A stretch of DNA of 64,000 nt from Streptomyces aureocirculatus (GTDB taxonomy: Bacteria > Actinomycetota > Actinomycetes > Streptomycetales > Streptomycetaceae). A program made the translations under genes and the position numbers. Of the stretch, positions 16,534 to 27,461 are shown piece after piece (within the stretch, counting starts at the first letter, position 1; each line of letters starts with the position of its first letter). The stretch lies in assembly GCF_000720475.1 (NCBI RefSeq), contig NZ_JOAP01000019.1:291418-355417 (forward strand), in the 5' to 3' direction. Under the pieces are notes generated by a model, which did no database searches, was not told where the DNA came from, and saw only the letters and a list, made by a program, of their open reading frames with translations.

Positions 16534-19494
16534 ATGAGACGAAGAGCGCGCGCGAGATCGATCCTCGCCGCAGGCGCACTGCTCGTCGGCGGACTCGCCG
16601 CCGCACCGCACGCCCAGGCGAGCGGACCGGCGAAGGCCACGACCACCGACGACGGCACAGCCGTGCAGGTCTACCGTGCCGACGTCACCAAGAAGCAGAT
16701 CCCGATCCTGGTCGAGGCGGGCCAGGACGCGCACGAACTCGCCGGGCAGGCGCCCGAGCACGGCACCGGCCGCGTCGAGCTGTATCTGACGAAGGCCCAG
16801 GCCGAGAAGCTCGAGCGCCGGGGCATCGCACTCAAGGAGCACAAGGTCTCCGCGGCCACCGCGAAGCGGGTCGAGGCCGCGGGGGACGGCGTCTACCGGC
16901 CCTACAGCGGCAAGGGCGGGCTCCAGGAGGAGATCGTCAGGACCGCGCGGGCCCACCCCGGCATCACCAAGGTCGTCTCCATCGGCAAGACGTTCCAGGG
17001 CAAGGACATCCTCGCGCTGAAGCTCTCCAAGGGCGCCAAGAAGTCCAAGGACGGCTCCAAGCCCGCCACGCTGTACATGTCCAACCAGCACGCGCGCGAG
17101 TGGATCACCCCGGAGATGACCCGCCGCCTGATGCACCACTACCTGGACAACTACGGCAAGAACAAGCGCGTCACCAAGCTCGTGAACTCCACCGAGCTGT
17201 GGTTCGTGCTCTCCGCCAACCCGGACGGCTACGACTTCACGCACGCCGCCGACGGCGACCGCCAGTGGCGCAAGAACCTCCGCGACATCGACGGCGACGG
17301 CCGGATCGCCGCGGGCGACGGCGTCGACCTCAACCGCAACTTCGCCTACAAGTGGGGCTACGACAACGAGGGTTCGTCCCCCAGCCCGTCCTCGGAGACC
17401 TACCGCGGCACCGGCGCGATGTCCGAGCCCGAGACGAAGGCGATCGACCGCTTCCAGAAGCGCATCGGCTTCACGTACGGGATCAACTACCACTCGGCGG
17501 CCGAACTGATCCTCTACGGAGTGGGCTGGCAGGTCGCCACGCCCACCCCCGACGACGTGCTCTACAAGGCACTCGCCGGCACCCCCGAGAAGCCCGCGGT
17601 CCCCGGCTACCACCCGCAGGTCTCCTCCGAGCTCTACACCACCAACGGCGAGGCCGACGGCCACGCGGGCAACGTCAACGGCATCGCGATGTTCACGCCG
17701 GAGATGTCCACCTGCCAGACCGCGTCGAACGTCGACCCCGGCGACGCCTGGAAGCCCGAGGACTGCGCGTCCATCTTCACCTTCCCCGACGACGAGAAGC
17801 TGATACAGCAGGAGTTCGCGAAGAACGTGCCCTTCGCGCTCGCCGTCGCCGAGACCGCCCTGCACCCCGACCGCCCGGTGTCCGTGTCCGGCGTCGACGC
17901 GCCCGACTTCACCCCCGACTCCTTCACCACCTCCTACGCCCGCGGCGGTGACCAGGAGGTCGCCGTCACCGCCCGCAGGTCCGTGCGCGACAAGGAGCTC
18001 CGCTACCGAATCGACGGCGGCCGCACGCACACCGAGGACCTCGCGCGCTGGAAGGGCGGCGAGACCTACGGCGGCGAGGACAACCTGTACTTCGACCAGT
18101 ACCGCGCCGGGATCGAGGACACGCGCGCGGGCGACAAGGTCGAGGTGTGGTTCACCGGCCGCACCAAGAAGGGCCGCACCGAGAGCGAGCACTTCACGTA
18201 CACCGTCGCCGAACGCCCCCGAGCGGACACGCTCGTCGTCGCCGAGGAGGGCGTGAAGGCCACCCAGATCCAGAAGTACGTCGACGCCGTCAAGGCGAAC
18301 GGCCGGACGCCCGCCGTCTGGGACGTCGCCGAACGAGGCGCCCCGCACCCCCTCGGCGTCCTGTCGCACTTCCGCGCGGTCGTGCACCACACCGGCGACT
18401 CCGTGCCCGGGGCGCCCACCCAACTGGCCCTGCGCGCCTACCTCAACGAGGGCGGCAAGCTCATCGAGTCCGGCGAGCGGGCCGGCGGCGACGTCGACCT
18501 CGGCGAGGCCCTGACCGACGACTTCGCGCAGTACTACCTGGGCGCCTACGAACGGCTCTCCGCGCCCGGCGCGCAGAGCTTCACCGGCAGCGGCGCGCTC
18601 ACCGGCACCGGGGGCCCGCTCGGCGCCGCCGACGGCAACCCGCTGGACAAGGCGGGCCGCTTCACCGTCACCTCCGACACCCTGCCCGCCAAGCAGTTCC
18701 CGCAGTTCAAGAGCGCCGCGGCGGGCTCCTACCCGGGCCTGACCAACCCGTACGCGCCGTTCGCGGGCCAGGGCATGGCCTCCGCGACACACGCCGACCG
18801 GGACTACAAGCGGCTCACCCGCACCTTCGACCTGACCGGGGTCTCGGCCGCCGACAGGCCGGAGCTGCGCCTCGCCCTCAACTGGAGCCTGGAGTCCGGC
18901 TTCGACCACGGGCTCCTCGAAGCGCACACCGCGGGCGCCGCCGACTGGACCACGCTGCCGGACCGGGGCGGCGCCACCTCCGCCACCGTGCCCACCCAGT
19001 GCGCGGCGGGCTTCTTCATGAACGCCCACCCGTTCCTGCGCCACTACCTGACGCGCGGCGCGACAAGCTGCACGGCGAGCGGCACCAGTGGCGCCTGGAA
19101 CAGCTTCACCGGCTCGTCCGGCGGCTGGAAGCAGGTCTCCTTCGACCTCAGCGCCTACGCGGGCAAGAAGGTCGAGGTGTCGCTCAGCTCGGTCACCGAC
19201 CCCTCCGACGGCGGGCGCGGTTTCTTCGCCGACAACGCCCAGCTTGTCGTCGGCGGCACCGCGACCGAGACCGAGGGATTCGAGTCCTCGCTCGGCTCCT
19301 GGGCCGTCGCTCCGCCCCCGGCGGGGAGCTCCAATATCACAGGGGACTGGGCGCGCACCGGCGAGCTCTACAAGCCCCACGCGGCCGTCACAGCGCGTGA
19401 CAGCGTGCTGCTCGGTTTCGGGTTCGAGCACCTGCCCGGAAAGGCCGGCAGGGCCGCTCTTATGGGCGCTGCCCTGGCACATCTGCGCAGTTGA
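16534..19494 (+). CDS. Secreted zinc carboxypeptidase (M14), multidomain
   Basis: 986 residues. The signal peptide (MRRRARARSILAAGALLVGGLAAAPHAQA) is followed by a propeptide-like region to ~125. The M14 catalytic domain spans about 125-440. Zinc ligands are His186 and Glu189 in SNQHAREWITPEM and His320 in INYHSAAE; the likely catalytic Glu390 is in MFTPEMST. An Arg residue in the Asn-Arg substrate pocket motif (DLNRNFAYKWGYDNEGSS) is visible. The downstream ~500 residues hold beta-rich accessory modules, one resembling the C-terminal part of immune-inhibitor-A-type proteins (LTRTFDLTGVSAADRPELRLALNWSLE). Cysteines in the last module (CAAG, SCTASG) may pair. It likely degrades extracellular peptides. 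A stand-alone gene with its own promoter and a strong terminator. Confidence 0.92.
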   Translation: MRRRARARSILAAGALLVGGLAAAPHAQASGPAKATTTDDGTAVQVYRADVTKKQIPILVEAGQDAHELAGQAPEHGTGRVELYLTKAQAEKLERRGIALKEHKVSAATAKRVEAAGDGVYRPYSGKGGLQEEIVRTARAHPGITKVVSIGKTFQGKDILALKLSKGAKKSKDGSKPATLYMSNQHAREWITPEMTRRLMHHYLDNYGKNKRVTKLVNSTELWFVLSANPDGYDFTHAADGDRQWRKNLRDIDGDGRIAAGDGVDLNRNFAYKWGYDNEGSSPSPSSETYRGTGAMSEPETKAIDRFQKRIGFTYGINYHSAAELILYGVGWQVATPTPDDVLYKALAGTPEKPAVPGYHPQVSSELYTTNGEADGHAGNVNGIAMFTPEMSTCQTASNVDPGDAWKPEDCASIFTFPDDEKLIQQEFAKNVPFALAVAETALHPDRPVSVSGVDAPDFTPDSFTTSYARGGDQEVAVTARRSVRDKELRYRIDGGRTHTEDLARWKGGETYGGEDNLYFDQYRAGIEDTRAGDKVEVWFTGRTKKGRTESEHFTYTVAERPRADTLVVAEEGVKATQIQKYVDAVKANGRTPAVWDVAERGAPHPLGVLSHFRAVVHHTGDSVPGAPTQLALRAYLNEGGKLIESGERAGGDVDLGEALTDDFAQYYLGAYERLSAPGAQSFTGSGALTGTGGPLGAADGNPLDKAGRFTVTSDTLPAKQFPQFKSAAAGSYPGLTNPYAPFAGQGMASATHADRDYKRLTRTFDLTGVSAADRPELRLALNWSLESGFDHGLLEAHTAGAADWTTLPDRGGATSATVPTQCAAGFFMNAHPFLRHYLTRGATSCTASGTSGAWNSFTGSSGGWKQVSFDLSAYAGKKVEVSLSSVTDPSDGGRGFFADNAQLVVGGTATETEGFESSLGSWAVAPPPAGSSNITGDWARTGELYKPHAAVTARDSVLLGFGFEHLPGKAGRAALMGAALAHLRS

Positions 19495-19522
19495 CGCAGC
19501 GTAGTCAGGACCAAGGACCCGG

Positions 19523-19554
19523 TGGCCCGTACCCCTACCGAGGGGTACGGGCCA
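19523..19554 (+). terminator. Terminator after the M14 carboxypeptidase gene
   Basis: Perfect 14-base stem TGGCCCGTACCCCT / AGGGGTACGGGCCA with a 4-base loop ACCG, 28 bases after the stop codon; it isolates the following gap operon. Confidence 0.9.
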
Positions 19555-19607
19555 TCGAGTCGTTTCCGGCCCCGCTCGATGTCACCTATGGGGCTTCAGA
19601 GAGGTAG

Positions 19608-20693
<1,086 letters not shown>

Positions 20694-20821
20694 GCGGTCA
20701 GCGTCTCAGAGCCAGGCATCTCGATGTGAGCACAGGGTCCGGACAGCGCAAGGTGGCGCGGTTCGGGCCCTGTGGTGCGTGAGCCCCCTCTCCAGAAGTC
20801 CCAGTCACGGAGTCCTATTAC

Positions 20822-22033
20822 ATGAAGACGATCGACGAACTTCTCGCCGACGGTGTCGCAGGCAAGCGGGTTTTCGTCCGCGCCGACCTCAACGTGCCGC
20901 TCGACGGCACGACCATCACCGACGACGGCCGCATCCGCGCGGTCCTGCCCACCGTCAGGGCGCTCGCCGACGCGGGCGCCCGCGTGGTCGTCGCGTCACA
21001 CCTCGGCCGCCCCAAGGGCGCCCCGGACCCGGCGTTCTCGCTGGCCCCGGCCGCGCGACGGATCGGTGAACTCCTCGACGCCGAGGTCCGCTTCGCCGAC
21101 GACACGGTGGGGGACTCGGCCAAGGCCACCGTCGCCGCCCTCACCGACGGCCAGGTCGCCGTCATCGAGAACCTGCGCTTCAACGCCGGCGAGACCGCCA
21201 AGGACGACGCCGAGCGCGGCGCCTTCGCCGATCAGCTCGCCGAACTGGCCGATGTCTACGTAGGCGACGGTTTCGGCGCCGTGCACCGCAAGCACGCCTC
21301 GGTGTTCGACCTGCCTGCCCGCCTGCCGCACTACGCCGGCTACCTGATCAGCACCGAGGTCGGTGTCCTGAAGAAGCTCACCGAGGACGTCAAGCGGCCG
21401 TACGCGGTCGTTCTCGGCGGCGCCAAGGTCTCCGACAAGCTCGGCGTCATCGAGCACCTCCTGGAGAAGGCCGACCGCATCCTGATCGGCGGTGGCATGG
21501 CGTACACCTTCCTGAAGGCGCAGGGCCACGAGGTCGGCATCTCGCTGCTCCAGGAGGACCAGATCCCGGCCGTGCAGGGCTACTTGAAGCGCGCCGATGA
21601 GCGCGGCGTCGAGTTCGTCCTGCCCCTCGACGTCCTGGTCTCCGGTGAGTTCCCGGACCTGAAGACGAAGGCCCCGGCCAACCCGACCACGGTCGCCGCG
21701 GACGCCATCCCGGCCGATCAGGAGGGCCTCGACATCGGCCCCGAGACCCGTAAGCTCTACGCCTCGAAGCTCGCCGACGCCGCCACCGTCTTCTGGAACG
21801 GCCCCATGGGCGTCTTCGAACACCCCGACTACGCCGAGGGCACCAAGGCGGTCGCCCAGGCGCTGCTGGACTCGTCGGCCTTCACGGTCGTAGGCGGCGG
21901 CGACTCCGCCGCGGCCGTGCGCACCCTGGGCTTCGACGAGAACGCATTCGGCCACATCTCGACCGGTGGCGGCGCCTCCCTCGAATACCTCGAGGGCAAG
22001 ACGCTCCCCGGCCTAGCCGCACTGGAGAACTGA
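20822..22033 (+). CDS. pgk: Phosphoglycerate kinase
   Basis: 403 residues. It transfers phosphate from 1,3-bisphosphoglycerate to ADP. The N-terminal signature [21 protein letters not shown] is at ~18-38, with substrate Arg residues in SHLGRPKG. The hinge and C-terminal nucleotide domain show [34 protein letters not shown], and the end motif [36 protein letters not shown]. It is 8 bases upstream of tpiA and clearly co-transcribed with it. Confidence 0.97.
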   Translation: MKTIDELLADGVAGKRVFVRADLNVPLDGTTITDDGRIRAVLPTVRALADAGARVVVASHLGRPKGAPDPAFSLAPAARRIGELLDAEVRFADDTVGDSAKATVAALTDGQVAVIENLRFNAGETAKDDAERGAFADQLAELADVYVGDGFGAVHRKHASVFDLPARLPHYAGYLISTEVGVLKKLTEDVKRPYAVVLGGAKVSDKLGVIEHLLEKADRILIGGGMAYTFLKAQGHEVGISLLQEDQIPAVQGYLKRADERGVEFVLPLDVLVSGEFPDLKTKAPANPTTVAADAIPADQEGLDIGPETRKLYASKLADAATVFWNGPMGVFEHPDYAEGTKAVAQALLDSSAFTVVGGGDSAAAVRTLGFDENAFGHISTGGGASLEYLEGKTLPGLAALEN

Positions 22034-22041
22034 CACCCCTC

Positions 22042-22827
<786 letters not shown>

Positions 22828-22932
22828 CGTCACCAGTGAGTATGCGCTAGCGGCGATACGTCGTACTCTTGCGGGGTCCGAGGCTCTGTCTCCGAGCGTT
22901 CCGCGCTCTCAAACACAGCCTCGGGCCCCGTC

Positions 22933-22960
22933 GTCGATTCAGATCCGTCGATTCAGATCC
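22933..22960 (+). repeat. 14-bp direct duplication before secG
   Basis: GTCGATTCAGATCC occurs twice back to back (22933-22946, 22947-22960), immediately upstream of the GAGGAAG ribosome-binding site of secG. It is the only visible structure in the 150-base tpiA-secG gap besides a partial GAGGCT/CCGAG dyad. Confidence 0.9.
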
Positions 22961-22978
22961 GAGGAAGTTGGTCCAGCC

Positions 22979-23215
22979 GTGGTTATGGGGTTCTCGATCG
23001 CCCTGATCGTCTTCAGCCTGCTGCTGATGCTGCTGGTGCTGATGCACAAGGGCAAGGGCGGCGGCCTTTCCGACATGTTCGGTGGCGGAATGCAGTCGTC
23101 GGTCGGCGGCTCCTCGGTCGCCGAGCGCAACCTCGACCGCATCACGGTCGTGGTCGGTCTGCTGTGGTTCGCGAGCATTGTCGTGCTCGGCATCCTGATG
23201 AAGGTCAACAACTGA
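22979..23215 (+). CDS. secG: Protein translocase subunit SecG
   Basis: 78 residues, two membrane segments: MVMGFSIALIVFSLLLMLLVLM (1-22) and ITVVVGLLWFASIVVLGILM (~54-73). The conserved cytoplasmic loop HKGKGGGLSDMFGGGMQSS and the SVAERNLDRIT block mark it as SecG of the SecYEG channel. GTG at 22979 is preferred over ATG at 22985 because GAGGAAG at 22961-22967 is then 11 bases away. Linkage to gap-pgk-tpiA is typical of actinobacteria. Confidence 0.95.
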   Translation: MVMGFSIALIVFSLLLMLLVLMHKGKGGGLSDMFGGGMQSSVGGSSVAERNLDRITVVVGLLWFASIVVLGILMKVNN

Positions 23216-23354
23216 CAGCAGGCGTGAGCCGCTTGCCCTTTCGGTGGCGGTTCGGTTGTTCGCTGTCCCGCTCATAGCCCCATGTTCAGTACGCGCCCCC
23301 GTGCGCGGCTTATCATGGGGCTTGCGTGTCGGGGTGGGGTGTAACTCCCAACAC

Positions 23355-23382
23355 TGGACGCGCGTTGGGCCTTACGTAGACT
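23355..23382 (+). promoter_or_regulatory. Likely promoter of the RbpA-family gene
   Basis: TGGACG (23355-23360), a 16-base spacer, and TAGACT (23377-23382) resemble a principal-sigma promoter about 85 bases before the GTG at 23469. The preceding ~140 bases after secG show no gene. Confidence 0.35.
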
Positions 23383-23468
23383 GAGGCGCCCGCAGCGGAG
23401 CCGCAGCCGACCCCGCGGCGCAGCCGCCGTTCGACACAGGCAGCACCATCACGCAGGGAGTTACGACC

Positions 23469-23804
23469 GTGGCAAGTGGCAACGCGATCCGGGGAAGCCG
23501 GGTCGGGGCGGGGCCGATGGGCGAGGCCGAGCGCGGTGAGTCCGCGCCGCGGCTGCGCATCTCCTTCTGGTGCTCCAACGGGCACGAGACGCAGCCGAGC
23601 TTCGCCAGCGACGCGCAGGTCCCCGACACCTGGGACTGCCCCCGCTGCGGCTTTCCGGCAGGCCAGGACCGGGACAACCCCCCGGACCCGCCGCGCACCG
23701 AGCCGTACAAGACGCATCTCGCCTACGTCCGCGAGCGGCGCAGCGACGCGGACGGCGAGGCCATCCTCGCGGAGGCGCTCGCCAAACTGCGGGGCGAGAT
23801 CTAG
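23469..23804 (+). CDS. RbpA-family RNA polymerase-binding protein (paralogue)
   Basis: 111 residues. RbpA binds RNA polymerase and principal sigma factors in actinobacteria and helps open promoters. This protein keeps the family layout: an N-terminal GNAIRGSRVG block; the zinc module with Cys35, His39, Cys57 and Cys60 (same spacing as S. coelicolor RbpA); then a basic linker and a C-terminal helix YKTHLAYVRERRSDADGEAILAEALAKLR, which corresponds to the sigma-interacting domain of the THWDMLMERR type. It is clearly diverged from classical RbpA (sequence recalled from memory), so it is a paralogue. Whether it binds HrdB or an alternative sigma factor is unknown. Confidence 0.82.
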   Translation: MASGNAIRGSRVGAGPMGEAERGESAPRLRISFWCSNGHETQPSFASDAQVPDTWDCPRCGFPAGQDRDNPPDPPRTEPYKTHLAYVRERRSDADGEAILAEALAKLRGEI

Positions 23805-23927
23805 CACATGAACCGGCTGGGCATCCTGAGGTGCCCGGCCGAAGCTGTATCCCCTCCAGCGCCCGGCGATGGCCGCCGCACCCGGAGAGCACCCGGAGAG
23901 CGCCTGGTCAGCGGCGCGTTCGGCCGA

Positions 23928-23950
23928 GTGTCAGTGGTGGCGTCTACGGT
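23928..23950 (+). promoter_or_regulatory. RecA-NDp / PafBC-type promoter upstream of the MFS gene
   Basis: GTGTCAGTG (23928-23936), 8 bases, TACGGT (23945-23950): all capitalised consensus positions of tTGTCRgtg-N8-TAnnnT are met. The predicted leader is about 55 bases to the GTG at 24012. Confidence 0.6.
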
Positions 23951-24011
23951 TGATCCCGGCTCGGTGGACCGCCGGGCCTGGCCGTGAACCGGTCGGCGCG
24001 GAGGGGGAGTT

Positions 24012-25289
24012 GTGACGACTGCTGTCGAGACGTCGGACGTCGGCACGCGGAGCGTCGCGTGGCGCGGCGGCTTCGGACGGCTGTGGAGCGCCGCCGCCCT
24101 GTCCAGCTTCGGCGACGCGCTGCGCAAGGCCGCCCTGCCCCTGCTCGCCGCGTCCCTCACGGACGACCCGCTGCTGATCGCCTCGGTCACCGCCTGCGGT
24201 TATCTGCCCTGGCTCGTCTTCGGACTGCTCGGCGGTGCCGTCGCCGACCGGGTGGACCAGCGGCGTGCCATGTGGATGGTGGACGTGGTGCGCGGCCTGC
24301 TCGTGGCCGCCTTCGCCGTGGCCGTCGCCCTCGGTCACGCCACGATCGGCCTGCTCATCGCCCTGGCCCTGCTGCTCACCACCCTCCAGACCCTGTTCGA
24401 CAACGCCGCCACGGCACTCCTTCCCGCCCTCGTGAGCCGCGAAGCCCTGGGCAGTGCGAACGCCCGGCTGCTCACCGGTCAGCAGTTCGCCGGCGGCCTC
24501 GTCGCCGCGCCCGCGGTGCCCTTCCTGATGGCCGCGGGCCCAGGCCTGCCGTACGCGGCCGACGCGGTGACGTACCTGGTCGCGGCCGCGCTCGTGGCCT
24601 CCCTGCGGGTGCCCGCGCCCGCGCGCCCGCCCAGACCCGCGGGGGCCACCCTGCGGTGCGACATCGCGCACGGCCTGCGAGCCCTGTGGCAGGACCGGGT
24701 GTTGCGGGGCCTGTGCGTGGCGACCGCGCTCGGCAACGTCGGCATAGGCGCGCTCCTGGCCACCCTCGTCGTCCTCGTCACCCGCTGGCTTGACGCCGGC
24801 AGCGGAGGGTACGCGGCGGCGATAACGGCCTACGCCGCCGGAAGCCTGGTGGGCGGTGCGCTGGCGGGGCGGCTCGCCCGCAGGTTCGGGCGCGTCCGCA
24901 GCGTGCTCGTCGCCGGAACGGCCCAGGTCGCCGCGCTCGTGGCGATGGGCACGGTCCGTGACCTCAAGGCGCTGGTCGTGAGCATGACCCTGTTCGGGGC
25001 CATGGGGATGGTGTGGAACGTCAGCAGCCACACCCTCATGCAGCAGCGTCCGCCCGCCGCCGTTCTCGGCCGCGTCAGCTCGGCGTTCCGCACCCTGGCG
25101 GTCGCGGGAGCACCCCTCGGCGCCGTCCTCGGCGGGGCCGCCGCGGCCCTGTGGGGCCCCAACACGCCGATGCTGCTCGCCGCCGCCCTCTTCGCGCTGT
25201 CGGTCATCGCCCTCATCCCCGTGGTCGAGTCCGCCGGACCCGTGCGCAAGTCCGCCGACAGCGGGCAGAAGACTCGAAGCGCGCGCTGA
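24012..25289 (+). CDS. MFS transporter (EntS-like MFS_3 family)
   Basis: 425 residues with about 11-12 predicted membrane segments. It shows MFS landmarks such as GGAVADRVDQRRAMWMVDVVRG (loop 2-3 motif A, near residue 75) and LARRFGRVRSVLVAG in the second half. Relatives of this subfamily export siderophores, macrolides or other small molecules. The promoter matches the DNA-damage RecA-NDp class, which suggests export of a genotoxic or damage-related compound; the substrate is unknown. The GTG start follows GAGGGGGAG at 5-6 bases. It stands 70 bases upstream of pgi on the same strand, but pgi probably has its own promoter (TAGGTT at 25293-25298). Confidence 0.9.
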   Translation: MTTAVETSDVGTRSVAWRGGFGRLWSAAALSSFGDALRKAALPLLAASLTDDPLLIASVTACGYLPWLVFGLLGGAVADRVDQRRAMWMVDVVRGLLVAAFAVAVALGHATIGLLIALALLLTTLQTLFDNAATALLPALVSREALGSANARLLTGQQFAGGLVAAPAVPFLMAAGPGLPYAADAVTYLVAAALVASLRVPAPARPPRPAGATLRCDIAHGLRALWQDRVLRGLCVATALGNVGIGALLATLVVLVTRWLDAGSGGYAAAITAYAAGSLVGGALAGRLARRFGRVRSVLVAGTAQVAALVAMGTVRDLKALVVSMTLFGAMGMVWNVSSHTLMQQRPPAAVLGRVSSAFRTLAVAGAPLGAVLGGAAAALWGPNTPMLLAAALFALSVIALIPVVESAGPVRKSADSGQKTRSAR

Positions 25290-25361
25290 TCAATTAGGTT
25301 GGAGGGGCCCCGGGGCGCACGCACGGTACTCAGGTTGCACGAGAGAGAGCTGAAGTCCGAG

Positions 25362-27023
25362 ATGAATGCAGAAGTCCGCACCAGGCTGAATCAGACGCCC
25401 GAATGGACGGCGCTGGCCAAGCACAAGGAGCAGCTCGGGGAGGTGCGGCTGCGGGAGCTGTTCGACACCGACCCGGCGCGCGCCGACAAGTACACCCTCC
25501 AGGTCGGTGACCTGCACATCGACTACTCCAAGCACCTGGTGACCGACGAGACCCTGGCGCTCCTGCGGGACCTCGCCGCGGCCACGGATGTCTTCGGTCT
25601 GCGCGACGCCATGTTCCGCGGCGAGAAGATCAACACCACGGAGGGCCGCGCGGTCCTGCACACGGCCCTGCGCGCCGCGCGCGACACGGTCGTCGAGGTC
25701 GACGGCGAGCACGCCGGGAATGTCGTGCCGGGTGTGCACGCCGTGCTCGACAAGATGTCGTCCTTCGCCGGCAAGGTCCGCTCCGGCGAGTGGACCGGCC
25801 ATACCGGCAAGCGCATCAAGAACGTCGTCAACATCGGTATCGGCGGCTCCGACCTCGGTCCCGCGATGGCGTACGAGGCGCTGCGCTCCTTCACCGACCG
25901 CGAGCTGACCGTCCGCTTCGTGTCGAACGTGGACGGCGCCGACCTGCACGAGGCGATCCGGGACCTGGACGCCGCCGAGACGCTGTTCATCGTCGCCTCC
26001 AAGACGTTCACCACGATCGAGACGATCACGAACGCGACGTCCGCGCGGAACTGGCTGCTCACCGAGTTGCGGGCGGACGAGAGCGCGGTCGCCAAGCACT
26101 TCGTGGCGCTGTCGACGAACACGGAGAAGGTCTCCGACTTCGGCATCGACACGGCCAACATGTTCGAGTTCTGGGACTGGGTCGGGGGGCGTTACTCCTA
26201 CGACTCGGCGATCGGCCTCTCCCTGATGATCGCCATCGGCCCGGACCGGTTCCGTGAGATGCTCGACGGCTTCCGCCTCGTCGACGACCACTTCCGCACG
26301 GCGCCCGCGGAGACGAACGTGCCGCTGCTGCTCGGTCTGCTCGGCATCTGGTACGGCAACTTCCACGACGCCCAGTCGCACGCGGTTCTGCCGTACTCGC
26401 ACTACCTGTCCAAGTTCACGGCCTACCTCCAGCAACTGGACATGGAGTCCAACGGCAAGTCCGTGGACCGTGACGGCAACCCGGTGCGGTGGCAGACGGG
26501 GCCCGTGGTGTGGGGCACCCCGGGTACGAACGGGCAGCACGCGTACTACCAGCTCATCCACCAGGGCACCAAGCTCATCCCCGCGGACTTCATCGGCTTC
26601 GCCGAGCCGGTGGCCGATCTGCGGCCTGGCCTCGTCGCCCAGCACGATCTCCTGATGGCCAACTTCTTCGCGCAGACGCAGGCGCTCGCCTTCGGCAAGA
26701 CGCCGGACGAGGTCCGCGCCGAGGGCGTTCCGGAAGATCTTGTTCCGCACAAGACGTTCCAGGGCAACCACCCCACGACGACGATCCTCGCGAGGGAGCT
26801 GACCCCGTCGGTCCTCGGGCAGCTCATCGCGCTCTACGAACACAAGGTCTTCGTGCAGGGCGCCGTCTGGAACATCGACTCCTTCGACCAGTGGGGCGTC
26901 GAACTCGGCAAGGTGCTCGCCAAGCGCGTCGAGCCCGCCCTGACGGAGGGCGCGGACGTCCCGGGCCTCGACCCGTCGACCACGGCGCTTGTCGCCAAGT
27001 ACCGGGAGCTGCGCGGGCGCTGA
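25362..27023 (+). CDS. pgi: Glucose-6-phosphate isomerase
   Basis: 553 residues, matching the long bacterial/eukaryotic-type PGI. It interconverts glucose 6-phosphate and fructose 6-phosphate, the branch point to the pentose phosphate operon that lies convergently downstream. Motifs: sugar-phosphate loop [18 protein letters not shown] (~150-167), [13 protein letters not shown], signature [31 protein letters not shown], catalytic region [18 protein letters not shown], and second signature [16 protein letters not shown]. The ATG at 25362 gives the family N-terminus [19 protein letters not shown] very strong terminator follows. Confidence 0.96.
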   Translation: MNAEVRTRLNQTPEWTALAKHKEQLGEVRLRELFDTDPARADKYTLQVGDLHIDYSKHLVTDETLALLRDLAAATDVFGLRDAMFRGEKINTTEGRAVLHTALRAARDTVVEVDGEHAGNVVPGVHAVLDKMSSFAGKVRSGEWTGHTGKRIKNVVNIGIGGSDLGPAMAYEALRSFTDRELTVRFVSNVDGADLHEAIRDLDAAETLFIVASKTFTTIETITNATSARNWLLTELRADESAVAKHFVALSTNTEKVSDFGIDTANMFEFWDWVGGRYSYDSAIGLSLMIAIGPDRFREMLDGFRLVDDHFRTAPAETNVPLLLGLLGIWYGNFHDAQSHAVLPYSHYLSKFTAYLQQLDMESNGKSVDRDGNPVRWQTGPVVWGTPGTNGQHAYYQLIHQGTKLIPADFIGFAEPVADLRPGLVAQHDLLMANFFAQTQALAFGKTPDEVRAEGVPEDLVPHKTFQGNHPTTTILARELTPSVLGQLIALYEHKVFVQGAVWNIDSFDQWGVELGKVLAKRVEPALTEGADVPGLDPSTTALVAKYRELRGR

Positions 27024-27070
27024 GCCCTGGCCCCTGGGCCGCTGCTCGCCGGGTGGCGCACCGCGGAAAC

Positions 27071-27111
27071 GCGAAGGGCCCCGGACCACCTTGTGGTCCG
27101 GGGCCCTTCGC
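27071..27111. terminator. Strong bidirectional terminator after pgi
   Basis: Perfect 19-base stem (27071-27089 with 27093-27111) and a 3-base loop. The arms start GCGAAGGGCCCC and end GGGGCCCTTCGC. It lies 47 bases after the pgi stop and could also stop transcripts arriving from the convergent pgl side. Confidence 0.9.
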
Positions 27112-27213
27112 GCGGCCGGAGACGCTGTGCCGTCCGGCTGAGGTGCCGTCCGGCTGAGGTGCCGTCGGGCGGGAGGTCCCGCGGGCGGGCGTGCCGTCCG
27201 GCTGAGGTGCCCG

Positions 27214-27461
27214 CAAGCAGGCGTGCTGCCGAGCCGTCGTGCCGTCAGACACGCGTGCCGCCGAGCCGACGTGCCGTCAGACACGCGTGCTGCCGAGCCG
27301 TCGTACCGTCAGGCGGGCGTGCTGCCATGCCGACGTGCCGTCAGACACGCGTGCCGCCGAGCCGTCACACACGCGTGCCGCCAAGCCGTCGAGCCGTCAC
27401 ACACGCGTGCCGCCAAGCCGTCGAGCCGTCACACACGCGTGCCGCCAAGCCGACATGCCGT
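27214..27461. repeat. 32-bp tandem repeat array between pgi and pgl
   Basis: Eight units at an exact 32-base period, starting at 27214, 27246, 27278, 27310, 27342 (a short 24-base unit), 27366, 27398 and 27430. The last three are nearly identical. Each unit contains ACGCGTG-type sequence and GCCGTC-rich halves; 27366-27397 and 27398-27429 are perfect copies. Upstream, at 27128-27200, 16-base half-type repeats (TGCCGTCCGGCTGAGG twice) continue the pattern. The array runs right up to the pgl stop codon at 27461-27463. 32 is not a multiple of three, so the array is not coding. There are no spacers, so it is not CRISPR. Nothing else is seen in the 27024-27460 gap. Confidence 0.95.

Noticed and set aside
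23326..23347. A further RecA-NDp-like site GTGTCGGGG ... TAACTC before the RbpA-family gene
   Set aside because: The spacing is 7 rather than 8 and the -10 lacks the final T.
27214..27461. CRISPR array
   Set aside because: The repeats are directly adjacent with no spacers, and no cas genes are in the window.
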